A stretch of 64,000 nt of DNA from Bacteroidota bacterium (GTDB lineage: Bacteria > Bacteroidota > Bacteroidia > AKYH767-A > OLB10), in the NCBI GenBank assembly GCA_019136655.1, contig JAGVTU010000005.1, positions 124,001 through 188,000 of the forward strand, in the 5' to 3' direction. Shown one piece after another: positions 8,785 to 17,784 of this stretch. The notes under the pieces are model-generated. The model was not told the DNA's origin. It did not search any database and saw nothing but the letters and a program-made list of their open reading frames with translations. How positions within the stretch are numbered: the first letter of the stretch is position 1; each line of letters begins with the position of its first letter. Both the position numbers and the translations under genes were made by a program.

Positions 8785-10043
8785 TGACCTGCAGGCAGCA
8801 AAGCATAACACTAACGGTTATGGCATTGCTGCTGTTGCTGTGGAAACCGCTGCATGCACAACATGTGCAGGCAATGAAAGATATTTGTTATCTGACATCG
8901 CCCAAAATGGCAGGTCGCGGTTATGTAAAGAACGGTCACCATAAGGCAGCACGTTTTATCCGTGAACAGTTTAAACTTTGTGGCCTGACTCCTGTCAGTG
9001 ACAACTGGTTTCAGGATTTCACATTTCCCGTAACCACTTTCCCCGGTAAAATGCAACTGATGCTCGGTGACAAAATGCTGACTCCGGGAGCAGATTATCT
9101 GGTGCATCCTTCATCAGCAGGAGGTAAGAAAACATTGCCGCTGGCATTTGCAGATTCCACTGACTTGAATCGCCTAAAAGAAAACAGCGACACCTGTTTT
9201 GTCATTTCACAGAAAGTATATGAACTACTGCGACAATCCGATGACCGTTTGCTTTACACCAAAACCAAAGGAGCACTTCTTGTTCAGGAGCCGCACAAAC
9301 TTACCTGGAGTGTAGGTGCGCAACCCTTTGGTATTCCTGTTTTCAGAATGTTGCAAAGTGTTTTCGATTCTTCTGCAAAGAATATTTCATTCAACATTAG
9401 TCAGCATTTTTATCCTGATTTTAAAACACAAAATGTATTGGGGATGATACGTGGCAGTGTACAACCTGATTCATTCATTGTTTTTACGGCACATTACGAT
9501 CATCTGGGTATGATGGGAAGAAAAACCATTTTCCCGGGAGCCAATGACAATGCCAGCGGCACTGCCATGTTGCTTGCATTAGCCAGACATTATTCAATGT
9601 CTGCCAACAAACCCAAATACAGCATGCTGTTCATAGCCTTCAGTGCCGAAGAAGCAGGACTGCTTGGCTCAAAGTATTATACCGAACATCCTTTGCTGCC
9701 GCTTTCATCTATTCATTTTCTGATCAACCTCGACCTGGCAGGGAATGGTTCCGAAGGAATTACGGTTGTAAATGCGACTGAATTTAAAAACCAATTTCAT
9801 TTGCTCGATAGTATTAACAGTGCAATGCATACATTGCCATCTGTTCATCAGCGTGGCAAAGCACGCAATTCCGATCACTATTATTTTTCAGAAAAAGGAG
9901 TGCCTGCTTTTTTTATTTATACCATGGGAGGTGCACCCTGGTATCATGATATTAACGACAAATGTGACACGTTAACATTATCACATTTCGACCGCTTTTT
10001 TAGTTTGATTACTTCTTTTGCTGATGCTTTGCAGCACAATTAA
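8784..10043 (+). CDS. Secreted M28 family zinc peptidase
   Basis: Aminopeptidase-type, two-zinc enzyme. Signal peptide of ~25 residues (LTVMALLLLLWKPLHAQ). The catalytic domain occupies the second half: TAHYDHLG (zinc His and Asp), GANDNASGTA (bridging Asp), FSAEEAGLLGS (catalytic Glu and Glu ligand), NLDLAGNG (Asp ligand) and SDHYYFSEKGVPAFF (His ligand). All expected ligands are present. The N-terminal half holds a PA-like insert common in this family. Start codon overlaps the stop of the preceding hypothetical gene (TGATG). Confidence 0.9.
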   Translation: MTCRQQSITLTVMALLLLLWKPLHAQHVQAMKDICYLTSPKMAGRGYVKNGHHKAARFIREQFKLCGLTPVSDNWFQDFTFPVTTFPGKMQLMLGDKMLTPGADYLVHPSSAGGKKTLPLAFADSTDLNRLKENSDTCFVISQKVYELLRQSDDRLLYTKTKGALLVQEPHKLTWSVGAQPFGIPVFRMLQSVFDSSAKNISFNISQHFYPDFKTQNVLGMIRGSVQPDSFIVFTAHYDHLGMMGRKTIFPGANDNASGTAMLLALARHYSMSANKPKYSMLFIAFSAEEAGLLGSKYYTEHPLLPLSSIHFLINLDLAGNGSEGITVVNATEFKNQFHLLDSINSAMHTLPSVHQRGKARNSDHYYFSEKGVPAFFIYTMGGAPWYHDINDKCDTLTLSHFDRFFSLITSFADALQHN

Positions 10044-10072
10044 ATGCAGTTGATCTAAGTTGTGTTTTAGGA

Positions 10073-10612
10073 TTAATGATCCAGCCTGTTTTCAATTTCC
10101 TGATCAATATAATCTTCAATCTCTTCGCGGCTCATGTTATTTTGCTTTTGTTTTTGCAATTCTTTTTTCAGATATTCAATTTCCTTTTGCTGATTGCGCC
10201 ACTTGCGTAATGAGTCAGGGTTGACGACAGAATCATTTTCTGATGTAGTATTAAGCAACGGTTTTTCATCTGCATTTGAAGAATTATTGTTGCTATTAGA
10301 CCTGAAAGTGGGAATACCGGGTGAAGAATTATTTTTTTCAGGCTGACGGCTTTCATTGTCATAACTGTTATTGGACTTGGTAGTTTTTTTCGTTTTATTC
10401 TCTTGAATCATGTCTTTTATGAAATCCACAAGGGTTACTGATAACACCAAAATCAGAATCCATTTGAATAGCCATCCGAATAACCATCTGAAACAACCCA
10501 TGCATGATTTTAAATCATCTGAACCGTAATCTGGATTTTGCAGATCCCTATTCAATTCTTCAAGCGACTGCTTCTCTAATTCAACCTCTGACAGTTTCTT
10601 CTTCTTGCTCAT
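10073..10612 (-). CDS. Hypothetical single-pass membrane protein
   Basis: 179 aa. Basic N terminus (MSKKKKLSEVELEK), a Cys-containing stretch and one membrane segment (CFRWLFGWLFKWILILVLSVTLVDFI, residues ~40-65). Then a long Asn/Ser-rich low-complexity linker (~75-125) and a C-terminal coiled coil (WRNQQKEIEYLKKELQKQKQ ... EEIEDYIDQEIENRL). No recognised family. Lies convergent to the M28 gene and divergent from the DUF885 gene. Confidence 0.65.
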   Translation of the reverse strand: MSKKKKLSEVELEKQSLEELNRDLQNPDYGSDDLKSCMGCFRWLFGWLFKWILILVLSVTLVDFIKDMIQENKTKKTTKSNNSYDNESRQPEKNNSSPGIPTFRSNSNNNSSNADEKPLLNTTSENDSVVNPDSLRKWRNQQKEIEYLKKELQKQKQNNMSREEIEDYIDQEIENRLDH

Positions 10613-10718
10613 TTCTGATAGAGATGATTCAATTTATTCCAGCACGAAGATAATTATATCCTGAAACCGGAATAAGAAAGTAAATCAGATGTTAAGAAAG
10701 ATTAAATTTCGCATGAGG

Positions 10719-10749
10719 TTTGTAAAGTTTATTTTCTCCGTTACCTTTG
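10719..10749 (+). promoter_or_regulatory. Bacteroidota promoter: TTTG-N19-TACCTTTG
   Basis: Both elements are present at consensus spacing: TTTG at 10719-10722 and TACCTTTG at 10742-10749, 19 nt between, and 19 nt before the DUF885 gene ATG. One of the best promoters in the window. Confidence 0.75.
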
Positions 10750-10768
10750 AACCATAAATTCACAATTT

Positions 10769-12544
10769 ATGAGAAACATATTACTTGCATTGGTGTTTAT
10801 CGGAACACTGGCAGCCTGCAACAACCCCGAACAGAAAACAGTTCGTACCATGTCGGATCAATTAAAGGATTTGGCGAGTAATTACTATCAGGAGCGACTG
10901 AAGTATTACCCTTTTGAAGCTACTGCCATTAATGATAACCGTTACAACGATTTATTTCCTAACTACATCAGTGAAAGTTACCGTGATACACTTCGCAATT
11001 TTTATACACGCTATCAGAAGCAACTCGAAACCATCAACGAACCGGAACTGACAGGGCAGGATTTAGTCAGTTACAAAGTGCTGGTGCGTGAAATGAAAAT
11101 TCAGCTGGAAGAACTTTCTTTTCCTTTTAACCTGATGCCGGTGAATCAGTTTACGGGAATGCAACTGGCTTTTCCGGTGCTTGGCTCGGGAAGTGGCAGC
11201 CAGCCTTTCAAAACTGTAAAAGACTATGACGATTTTCTGAAACGTATCACCGCCTACGTTGTGTATGAGGACACGGCTATCGTAAACATGCGCAGAGGAA
11301 TGAAAGAAGGAATTATGCCTGCACGCATTTTAATGCAACGCACATTGCCACAGTACAAAGGTCTCATTGCTGCAAAAGCAGAAGAAAGTATTTTTTATAA
11401 TCCTGTTAAAGATATGCCTGACTCTTTCAGTGATGCCGATAAGCAGCGGCTGAAAGATGCTTATACCAAAGCTATAACCGAAGAGCTGAACCCATGTTTT
11501 CAGCGTATGTATGATTTTATAGAGAAAGAATATATTCCTGCATGCCCTGCTGCAGTAGGTATTTCAAATGTTCCGCAGGGGAAAGAATACTACGCTTATC
11601 TTGCACGCTTTTGGACAACAACCAACCTTACTCCTGACGAGATTTTTGAAATCGGGCAGAAAGAAGTTGCTCGATTACAAAAAGAAATGGAAAAAGTAAA
11701 AGAAGAAACAGGATATAAAGGAACAATGAAAGAGTTCTTTCACTACCTGCATACCGATCCTAAATTTTATCCTTTCAAAAAAGATTCAGATGTGCTGAAT
11801 GCATACCTCGATATTGAAAAACGTATGCAGCCACAATTGAAAAAACTTTTTGACAAAACACCTAAATCACCATTCGAAGTAAGGCAAACAGAAGCGTTTC
11901 GCGCAGCATCTGCCAGTGCAGAATATATGCCGGGTTCACCTGATGGAACACGACCCGGAGTTTTTTATGTACCCATACTTGATGCTACAAAGTTTTGCAA
12001 CGTGACTATGGAAGATTTGTTTTTGCACGAAGCGATTCCCGGACATCACTATCAGATTTCATTGCAGCAGGAAAATACTTCGCTGCCTGACTTCAGAAGA
12101 TTTGGCTGGTATGGTGCCAATGGCGAAGGCTGGGCATTGTATTGCGAATCGCTGGGTAAAGAACTTGGTTTATATACCGACCCTTATCAGTATTTCGGTT
12201 GCTTGTCGGAAGAGATGCATCGCGCCATCCGTTTGGTTGTGGATGTGGGTATGCACCTCAAAGGTTGGACTCGCGAACAGGCCATACAGTTTTCATTAGA
12301 CAATGAAATGGAGAGTGAAGCTGATATTACAGCAGAGATTGAACGTTATATGGCATATCCTGCACAGGCACTGTCATACAAAATTGGACAGATGAAAATT
12401 CTGGAGCTTAGGCATAAAGCAGAGCAGGAGTTGAAAGATAAATTCAGCATAAAAGAGTTTCATAATCATATTCTGGAAAATGGCTGCCTGCCTCTCGATA
12501 TTTTTGAAGAAGATATGAATCAGTGGATAAAGAGCAAGATGTAA
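10769..12544 (+). CDS. DUF885 family lipoprotein, putative metallopeptidase
   Basis: 591 aa with lipobox LAAC at residues 14-17, so probably anchored to a membrane on the periplasmic side or surface-exposed. DUF885 proteins are thought to be peptidases because of a conserved HEAIPGHH motif, present here as LFLHEAIPGHHYQISLQQE around residue 420. It is followed by GWYGANGEGWALYCESLGKELG and a downstream ESEADITAEIERYMAYPAQALSYKIGQ block, all typical of the family. Full-length. Substrate unknown. Has its own strong promoter. Confidence 0.88.
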   Translation: MRNILLALVFIGTLAACNNPEQKTVRTMSDQLKDLASNYYQERLKYYPFEATAINDNRYNDLFPNYISESYRDTLRNFYTRYQKQLETINEPELTGQDLVSYKVLVREMKIQLEELSFPFNLMPVNQFTGMQLAFPVLGSGSGSQPFKTVKDYDDFLKRITAYVVYEDTAIVNMRRGMKEGIMPARILMQRTLPQYKGLIAAKAEESIFYNPVKDMPDSFSDADKQRLKDAYTKAITEELNPCFQRMYDFIEKEYIPACPAAVGISNVPQGKEYYAYLARFWTTTNLTPDEIFEIGQKEVARLQKEMEKVKEETGYKGTMKEFFHYLHTDPKFYPFKKDSDVLNAYLDIEKRMQPQLKKLFDKTPKSPFEVRQTEAFRAASASAEYMPGSPDGTRPGVFYVPILDATKFCNVTMEDLFLHEAIPGHHYQISLQQENTSLPDFRRFGWYGANGEGWALYCESLGKELGLYTDPYQYFGCLSEEMHRAIRLVVDVGMHLKGWTREQAIQFSLDNEMESEADITAEIERYMAYPAQALSYKIGQMKILELRHKAEQELKDKFSIKEFHNHILENGCLPLDIFEEDMNQWIKSKM

Positions 12545-12579
12545 GTGGATTTGTCCTGTTTTAAGAAACTTTTGTAAAG

Positions 12580-12587
12580 TACATTTG
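12580..12587 (+). promoter_or_regulatory. Promoter -7 element (TACATTTG)
   Basis: Exact TAnnTTTG match 35 nt before the ATG of the YdcF/SanA-like gene. The nearest upstream TTG at useful distance is 26 nt away, slightly long. Confidence 0.5.
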
Positions 12588-12622
12588 TTGCTTTTACACA
12601 CCTTCATTAAATCAAAATATTT

Positions 12623-13309
12623 ATGCCAAATAAACTAACAGTTACCATGGCATCTGCTTCAATGCTGTTATTTTTCAGTTCCTGTTATTACAATTCGCGC
12701 AAGGCTACCAGTTTGCTTAAAGATGCAGAAAAGAAAACGTACGATATCATTGTGGTGCCCGGTGTGCCGCTTGTAAATGGCCAATGGAGTGATGTGATGA
12801 AAGCCCGCGTGTATTGGTCTAAATATCTTTTCGACAAAGGAATTGCACGCAACATCATGTACAGCGGAAGTTCTGTCTATACGCCATACAAAGAAGGAGA
12901 AGTGATGGCCATGTATGCCAAAGCAATCGGAATACCTGCTGAGCATATCTTCACCGAAACCAGGGCCGAACACAGCACTGAGAATATTTATTACAGTTAT
13001 AAGAAAGCAAAAAAACTCGGCTTCAACACTGTTGCACTTGCATCAGACCCTTTTCAGAGCAAATTGCTGAAGTCGTTTATAAAACGAAAAGTAAGTCGCG
13101 AAGTTGGGATTATTCCTTTTATTTCTGATACTTTAAGGACCATGCAACCCACAATGACAGACCCTGTACTGGATTTTTCTGCATTAAAGGTCGAAAATTT
13201 TACGGCATTGCCTGAGAGAGAAGGATTCTGGAAACGTTTTCGCGGAACCCGCGGACATAATATTGATAAAAGTGCCTACAGCGATACGCCTGTAAGTCAG
13301 GAAAAATGA
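12623..13309 (+). CDS. YdcF/SanA-like (DUF218) lipoprotein
   Basis: 228 aa with a lipoprotein signal ending LFFSSC. The DUF218 fold is seen as DIIVVPGVPLVNGQWSD, the ARVYWSKYLFDKGIARNIMYSG strand-helix unit, the IPAEHIFTETRAEHSTENI motif and the VALASDPFQSKLLKSF strand. Relatives (SanA, ElyC, YdcF) act in envelope barrier or glycan-precursor functions, but the biochemical activity is not settled. Here it is lipid-anchored. Confidence 0.8.
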   Translation: MPNKLTVTMASASMLLFFSSCYYNSRKATSLLKDAEKKTYDIIVVPGVPLVNGQWSDVMKARVYWSKYLFDKGIARNIMYSGSSVYTPYKEGEVMAMYAKAIGIPAEHIFTETRAEHSTENIYYSYKKAKKLGFNTVALASDPFQSKLLKSFIKRKVSREVGIIPFISDTLRTMQPTMTDPVLDFSALKVENFTALPEREGFWKRFRGTRGHNIDKSAYSDTPVSQEK

Positions 13310-13412
13310 AACAACAAATCCACTTGAAATTTTTTAAAATGTATTGCTGAACAATTCACAGGTAGTCGTTAATTAAGCATCTGTTTTTACTGTTTTGGAT
13401 GACAACCTTTTT

Positions 13413-13420
13413 TAGCTTTG
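13413..13420 (+). promoter_or_regulatory. Promoter -7 element (TAGCTTTG)
   Basis: Exact TAnnTTTG match 24 nt before the preferred ATG (13445) of the aminotransferase gene. A longer reading that starts at TTG 13418 would begin inside this box, which argues against it. Confidence 0.6.
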
Positions 13421-13444
13421 CATTTCTTATTTATAAAAACTGCA

Positions 13445-14638
13445 ATGAGAAAGTTAGCAGACCGTGTAGAAAATTTAGAAGAGTCGCAAACCATAGCCAT
13501 GGCGCGCATCAGCCGCGAATTACAGGAGCAGGGACATAACGTCATCAGCCTGAGCCTTGGTGAACCCGATTTTAATACTCCTGAATATATAGGCAATGCT
13601 GCCAAGCAGGCTATTGATGACGGATTTACGAAGTATCCTCCCATTTCAGGTTATGGAGATGTGCGCGAAGCGATAGCACAAAAATTTAAAAAAGACAACA
13701 ACCTTGATTTTAAACCTTCGCAGATAGTAGTGAGTACCGGTGCCAAACAATGTATTGCCAATGCTGTATTATGTTGTGTAAATCCCGGAGAAGAAGTGCT
13801 GCTGCCTGCACCTTATTGGGTGAGTTACTCTCAGATAATTGAACTCGCAGGAGGTATTCCTGTTTGTCTGGACACTACTATTGAATCTGATTTTAAAGTT
13901 ACACCGCAACAGGTAGAGCAGGCCATCACTGCAAAAACAAGAATGTTTATTTTTTCATCGCCATGCAACCCTACCGGAACAGTGTATGGCCGTGACGAAC
14001 TTAAAGAACTTGCTGCAGTGTTTGCAAAACATCAGCAGATCATCGTATTGTCTGACGAAATTTATGAGCACATCAACTTTGTGGGCAAGCACGAAAGCAT
14101 TGCACAGTTTGAAGAGATAAAAAACAATGTGATTGTGGTGAATGGTGTGAGTAAAGGTTATGCCATGACGGGGTGGCGTATTGGATATATGGCAGCACCG
14201 CAGGATATAGCTACTGCATGCGATAAAATGCAGGGACAGTTTACATCAGCAGCATGCAGCATTGCACAAAAAGCTGCAAAAACAGCCATCAGCGTAACCA
14301 CTGACGACAGAAAAAAAATGGTGGACACATTTCACAAAAGACGTGATATGGTTCTCGACCTGATGAAAGATATTCCCGGATGGAAAACCAACAAACCCGA
14401 AGGAGCTTTTTATGTATTTCCTGACATCAGCTATTACTTTGGAAAAACAGACGGACAAAAAATAATTAAAACACCTTCTGACCTGTGTATGTATTTGCTG
14501 CAGGATGCCAAGGTAGCACTGGTAACAGGCGAAGCTTTTGGCGACAACCGCTGCATCCGTTTTTCGTATGCCACCAGTGACGACTTACTCAGGGAAGCCA
14601 TCCGCAGAATAAAAGAAAGTCTTGCAAAACTGAAGTAA
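13445..14638 (+). CDS. aspC: Class I pyridoxal-phosphate aminotransferase (aspartate aminotransferase type)
   Basis: Transfers amino groups between an amino acid (likely aspartate) and 2-oxoglutarate; cytoplasmic. The 397-aa protein shows LSLGEPDFNTPEYI near the N terminus, GAKQCIANA (phosphate-binding turn), PAPYWVSY, SSPCNPTGTVY (cofactor-ring Asn), LSDEIYEHI (Asp for PLP nitrogen), VNGVSKGYAMTGWRIGY with the Schiff-base Lys, and a C-terminal IRFSYATS with the substrate-carboxylate Arg. I start it at ATG 13445 because the longer TTG form begins in the promoter. Substrate preference cannot be read from sequence alone. Confidence 0.9.
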   Translation: MRKLADRVENLEESQTIAMARISRELQEQGHNVISLSLGEPDFNTPEYIGNAAKQAIDDGFTKYPPISGYGDVREAIAQKFKKDNNLDFKPSQIVVSTGAKQCIANAVLCCVNPGEEVLLPAPYWVSYSQIIELAGGIPVCLDTTIESDFKVTPQQVEQAITAKTRMFIFSSPCNPTGTVYGRDELKELAAVFAKHQQIIVLSDEIYEHINFVGKHESIAQFEEIKNNVIVVNGVSKGYAMTGWRIGYMAAPQDIATACDKMQGQFTSAACSIAQKAAKTAISVTTDDRKKMVDTFHKRRDMVLDLMKDIPGWKTNKPEGAFYVFPDISYYFGKTDGQKIIKTPSDLCMYLLQDAKVALVTGEAFGDNRCIRFSYATSDDLLREAIRRIKESLAKLK

Positions 14639-14958
14639 CAGTTGATTGCAATCTGAAATTTATTTTGTGTGAGAGGATTTTAATCAGCTAACAGATTTAT
14701 TCTGTGTTAATCTTTCAATTTATTTTCGAATTCTAATGTGTCTGCATTGTCAGATCTTGTGTGTTTTAATTTTTTAAACGAGAAGGAAAAATATTTTGAA
14801 ATACTTCTTTGGAGTGGCAGGCATACTCTTTGGCAAGCTTTGGTCGGAACCTCGGCTTGCAATTGAAAATCATGAGCACCGCTGACTTACAAATATCAAT
14901 TGCGAATAAATGTGCTTACACCTGTGTGTTGGCTTTCACTCATGAGAGATTGAATTGA
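14639..14958. other. Intergenic region without a gene
   Basis: AT-rich, no plausible ORF on either strand. It contains one imperfect nested hairpin at 14833-14860 (outer arms GCAAGC/GCTTGC, inner GGT/ACC). It separates the aminotransferase from the restriction-modification island and may hold decayed island DNA. Confidence 0.5.
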
Positions 14959-15081
14959 TTATACGTTTACGGTTTTATTGATAGTTAATTCCCCCCTAAA
15001 CGCCTTTTGGCTCAAACTGCCATACATCCCGATAGCTATCGGGACCAACTCCTGCAACCATTGATTGAATATCTGTTTCAT
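14959..15081 (-). pseudogene. Remnant of a second hsdS 3' end
   Basis: A 40-codon ORF whose ATG overlaps the hsdS stop (ATGA). Residues MYGSLSQKAFRGELT repeat almost exactly the last 14 residues of the intact HsdS (YGSLSQKAFRGELT), and the preceding FNQWLQEL matches its coiled-coil tail. At DNA level the copies differ at many synonymous positions, so this is not a fresh duplication but the tail of a different hsdS allele. A perfect palindrome (15027-15044) interrupts the tail in frame, encoding VPIAIG. Probably left by recombination at the specificity gene. Confidence 0.75.
15027..15044. repeat. 18-bp perfect palindrome TCCCGATAGCTATCGGGA
   Basis: Fully self-complementary, inserted in frame in the hsdS remnant. 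It has the look of a dispersed short palindromic repeat of Bacteroidota genomes. Only one copy is in this window. Confidence 0.7.
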
Positions 15082-16115
15082 CTTGTTAGTTCTCCTCTGA
15101 ATGCTTTCTGACTTAATGAGCCATACAGGTTTTCAAGTTCGCTTAAGCTTTGTTGGTATTGGCTTTTGAGGGCTTCCGTTTTTTCTACGATTTGGGCAAA
15201 TTGGGTTTGGAGTTCGATTGGTGCATAGAATGTTTTAATTGGATAAAGCCTATTACCTGAAATAAGAGGTTGTGCAGCTTTCCCAGCATAACGATTTAAC
15301 TTTAATAATGTCAGAAACTGCTTTAGGTAATAAATATTTGAGGCTTTGTAAAGTTCCTTAATATAAAGTGCATTATCTGTCACCCAAGATTTAGGTTCCG
15401 TTAAATGTACGGCTCCACAGTAATATCCTACTCTGCCTATGACAATCTGCGGCTCTTCAAACATGTATCTATTATGCTTGCCATTTACTCCATTTCCTCC
15501 ATATACATTGTGTTTACCAGAAGGATTCATGTTTTCGGAAGTTAGTCCATCACCACTAGATACTCTAAATAAATCACCAAGGGTTATAGATTCAAATCCC
15601 TTCTCATTCCTCACCGGGTCTCCAAACATCTCCAAAAAAGTGCTTTTTAAAAATTCATCCAGCAGGCGGATGCTTTCTTTGCGTTGTGCTATCAGGTTTT
15701 CGGCTTTGCTGAGTGATTGTGTAATTAACTTTTGTTCTTCAAGCAAAGGGAGATTTATTTTCAAATTTGTCAAATCACCTAAACGAATGAATTGAATCAC
15801 TGCTCCCTTTGTTTTGCTTCTCAGCTTCCTTAAACTTAAAGCCAGAAATTTTGAAAGATAATCCGTATCAAGGATATTTTTGTCTTTACTCTCTATGATG
15901 TAAACCCTTTGATAAGCATTGAACTTTCCATTGTAATATTTTACGTTCAAATCTCCATTACCAGCCACTAAAGCACATTCACAATCATATGCGTATGTAT
16001 TAATTTTTAAAGGTTGAACTGCACAAGTAAAAAATGGATAGAGCCCATCTTGGTCTGCGGCATTTGCATCAAGTTTACCTGTTTTAATATCTACTAATTC
16101 TCCTAATTTCCGCAT
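15078..16115 (-). CDS. hsdS: Type I restriction-modification specificity subunit HsdS
   Basis: Recognises the bipartite DNA target for the HsdM/HsdR complex. 345 aa with two target-recognition domains: TRD1 (residues ~1-125, starting MRKLGELVDIKTGKLDANA) and TRD2 (~178-300, starting ITLGDLFRVSSGDGLTSEN). Each is followed by a helical spacer (LPLLEEQKLITQSLSKAENLIAQ, then IELQTQFAQIVEKTEALKSQ). A QRKESIRLLDEFLKSTFLEMFGDPV linker joins the halves. Somewhat short because TRD1 starts at the extreme N terminus. The ATG overlaps the hsdM stop by one base (TAATG). Confidence 0.93.
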   Translation of the reverse strand: MRKLGELVDIKTGKLDANAADQDGLYPFFTCAVQPLKINTYAYDCECALVAGNGDLNVKYYNGKFNAYQRVYIIESKDKNILDTDYLSKFLALSLRKLRSKTKGAVIQFIRLGDLTNLKINLPLLEEQKLITQSLSKAENLIAQRKESIRLLDEFLKSTFLEMFGDPVRNEKGFESITLGDLFRVSSGDGLTSENMNPSGKHNVYGGNGVNGKHNRYMFEEPQIVIGRVGYYCGAVHLTEPKSWVTDNALYIKELYKASNIYYLKQFLTLLKLNRYAGKAAQPLISGNRLYPIKTFYAPIELQTQFAQIVEKTEALKSQYQQSLSELENLYGSLSQKAFRGELTR

Positions 16116-17683
16116 TAGTCAATTACTTGATTTAGTTCTTCAATACCAGTAATAATTATTGCTTCCATTTCTGAAAGTTTCTTCAAAATTACTTCCGGTT
16201 TTTCATACACTACTTCTTCATACACTTCTTCTTTATAGGTATTTAGATTTAAGTCAAATCCATTTTCTACAATTTCTTTTTTCGGCACCATAAAGTATTT
16301 CTGCTTTCGGTCGTTGTCTTTTTTTGCATCTCTGGCTTTGTAGAGTTGCACAATGTCGGGCAAATCGCTTTCGGCAATTTTATTTCGCTTGTCGTCCAAA
16401 CTGTAGCCATCGGCTTGCATATCGTAAAACCAAACGTTGTTGGTTTCACCTCCTTTGGTAAAAATCAAAATGGCTGTGCTTACCCCTGCATAGGGTTTAA
16501 ATGCTCCGCTGGGCACAGCAATCACCGCTTTCAGTTCTGCTTTTTCAATTATCAGTTTCCGCAGGGCTTCAAATGCCTTTCCGCTGTTTTGTATCACACC
16601 ACTGGGCACAATTACCGCAGCCGTTCCGCCCATTTTCAGCATGTTAAAAATGCGTTCTACAAAGAGTAGTTCGGTTTTGGTGGTGGGCAATTTCAGACCT
16701 TCATTAATATCACCTTTATCAATGTTGCCCGTAAAAGGCGGATTCGCCATAATGATGTCGAACTGACTGTCTTCATTGTAGCTTTTGCTTAGGGTGTCTT
16801 TGTAGTCAATTTTGGGTTCGTCAATACCGTGCATCATCAGGTTCATCAAACCCAATCGCACCATGGTGGTGTCAATATCATAACCCACAAAACTTTGGTC
16901 GAGTATTGTTTTTACTTTTTGCGTTAAAACGGCACTGATGGCGGCTCGTTCAAAACCATCTTCATCTTTTTGCAGTTTGGCAGGGTCTTTTTTTCTTACT
17001 AAATCGGTGAGGATGTATTGATACGCACCCAATAAAAAACCGCCTGTTCCGCAAGCCGGGTCGGCAATGCGTTGTCCTAATTGCGGAGCTACCAATTCAG
17101 CCATGAGTTTAATAATGTGGCGTGGTGTGCGGAACTGTCCGTTTTTTCCAGCCGTGGCAATCTCACTCAACAGCATTTCATATACATCACCTTGTATATC
17201 CTGAAAAGCATGACCGCCTTCGGTAGCGTCTTTTTCAATTTCCTTGAAAATATCTTCTACAATGTTGATGGCAGAAACCAGCAAACTGGCTTTGGGCATA
17301 ATGAACACCGCATTTGCCATGTGTTTGGTGAAAGGTGAAGTTTCACCGTTCAAATCCTTTAAAAACGGAAACACTTTCATTTGCACATGCATCAGCATTT
17401 CGTCTGCGGGTTTGTGTTTAAAAACACTCCAACGCAATTCGTTTTTATCAATGCTTTCGTTGCTGCCCGGAATTTGAAACTTGCCTGCAAATCGGCTTGT
17501 ATATTTTTCGCCTGTCCATTCCGCATCCCGTTCACGTTTGGCTTCCAAATCGTCCAAACGCTTCATAAAAATGAGATAGGTAATTTGCTCAATGGCTGTT
17601 AAAGGATTGGCAATGCCGCCTTCCCAAAAGTTCTGCCAGAGCTTGTCTATAAGCGATTTTAGTTGTGTGTTGTTTTGTAACAT
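16115..17683 (-). CDS. hsdM: Type I restriction-modification DNA methyltransferase HsdM
   Basis: N6-adenine methyltransferase subunit that protects host sites. 522 aa: N-terminal helical HsdM domain (LKSLIDKLWQNFWEGGI ... LIFMKRLDDLE); motif I ADPACGTGGFLLGAY for S-adenosylmethionine; motif IV IMANPPFTG, the NPPF catalytic site; C-terminal tail that contacts HsdS. Intact. It is separated from hsdR by an inserted transposase gene and about 100 bp of tandem hairpins, and overlaps hsdS by one base. Confidence 0.95.
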   Translation of the reverse strand: MLQNNTQLKSLIDKLWQNFWEGGIANPLTAIEQITYLIFMKRLDDLEAKRERDAEWTGEKYTSRFAGKFQIPGSNESIDKNELRWSVFKHKPADEMLMHVQMKVFPFLKDLNGETSPFTKHMANAVFIMPKASLLVSAINIVEDIFKEIEKDATEGGHAFQDIQGDVYEMLLSEIATAGKNGQFRTPRHIIKLMAELVAPQLGQRIADPACGTGGFLLGAYQYILTDLVRKKDPAKLQKDEDGFERAAISAVLTQKVKTILDQSFVGYDIDTTMVRLGLMNLMMHGIDEPKIDYKDTLSKSYNEDSQFDIIMANPPFTGNIDKGDINEGLKLPTTKTELLFVERIFNMLKMGGTAAVIVPSGVIQNSGKAFEALRKLIIEKAELKAVIAVPSGAFKPYAGVSTAILIFTKGGETNNVWFYDMQADGYSLDDKRNKIAESDLPDIVQLYKARDAKKDNDRKQKYFMVPKKEIVENGFDLNLNTYKEEVYEEVVYEKPEVILKKLSEMEAIIITGIEELNQVID

Positions 17684-17713
17684 TATGTTCTTTTAAAATT
17701 TAATTTATCTGTT

Positions 17714-17782
17714 GGACTCCAGAGGAGTCCTGATGTTTGTAGCAAATAAATTTGCTACAAACATGCGACCCCAGAGGGGTCG
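17714..17782. repeat. Three tandem hairpins, REP-like, next to the Y1 transposase
   Basis: Three consecutive perfect inverted repeats: 17714-17730 (GGACTCC-AGA-GGAGTCC); 17733-17764 (14-bp arms ATGTTTGTAGCAAA/TTTGCTACAAACAT with loop TAAA); 17766-17782 (CGACCCC-AGA-GGGGTCG). The outer two share the CC-AGA-GG core, so they look like a pair of related REP hairpins flanking a longer central one. They start 3 nt past the transposase stop, as expected for the recognition palindromes of REP-associated or IS200-like elements. They may also act as an RNA stabiliser or attenuator between hsdR and hsdM. Confidence 0.75.
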
Positions 17783-17784
17783 GA

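Noticed and set aside
13413..13444. Upstream TTG starts for the aminotransferase (13418), and likewise for the TonB receptor (7781), ctaB (35912) and the hybrid kinase (29338)
   Set aside because: In each case the TTG is part of the TTTG of a -7 promoter box, so the codon would lie upstream of the transcription start.
14833..14860. Nested hairpin as a transcription terminator of the aminotransferase gene
   Set aside because: It lies about 195 bp past the stop, has a weak stem and no T tract.
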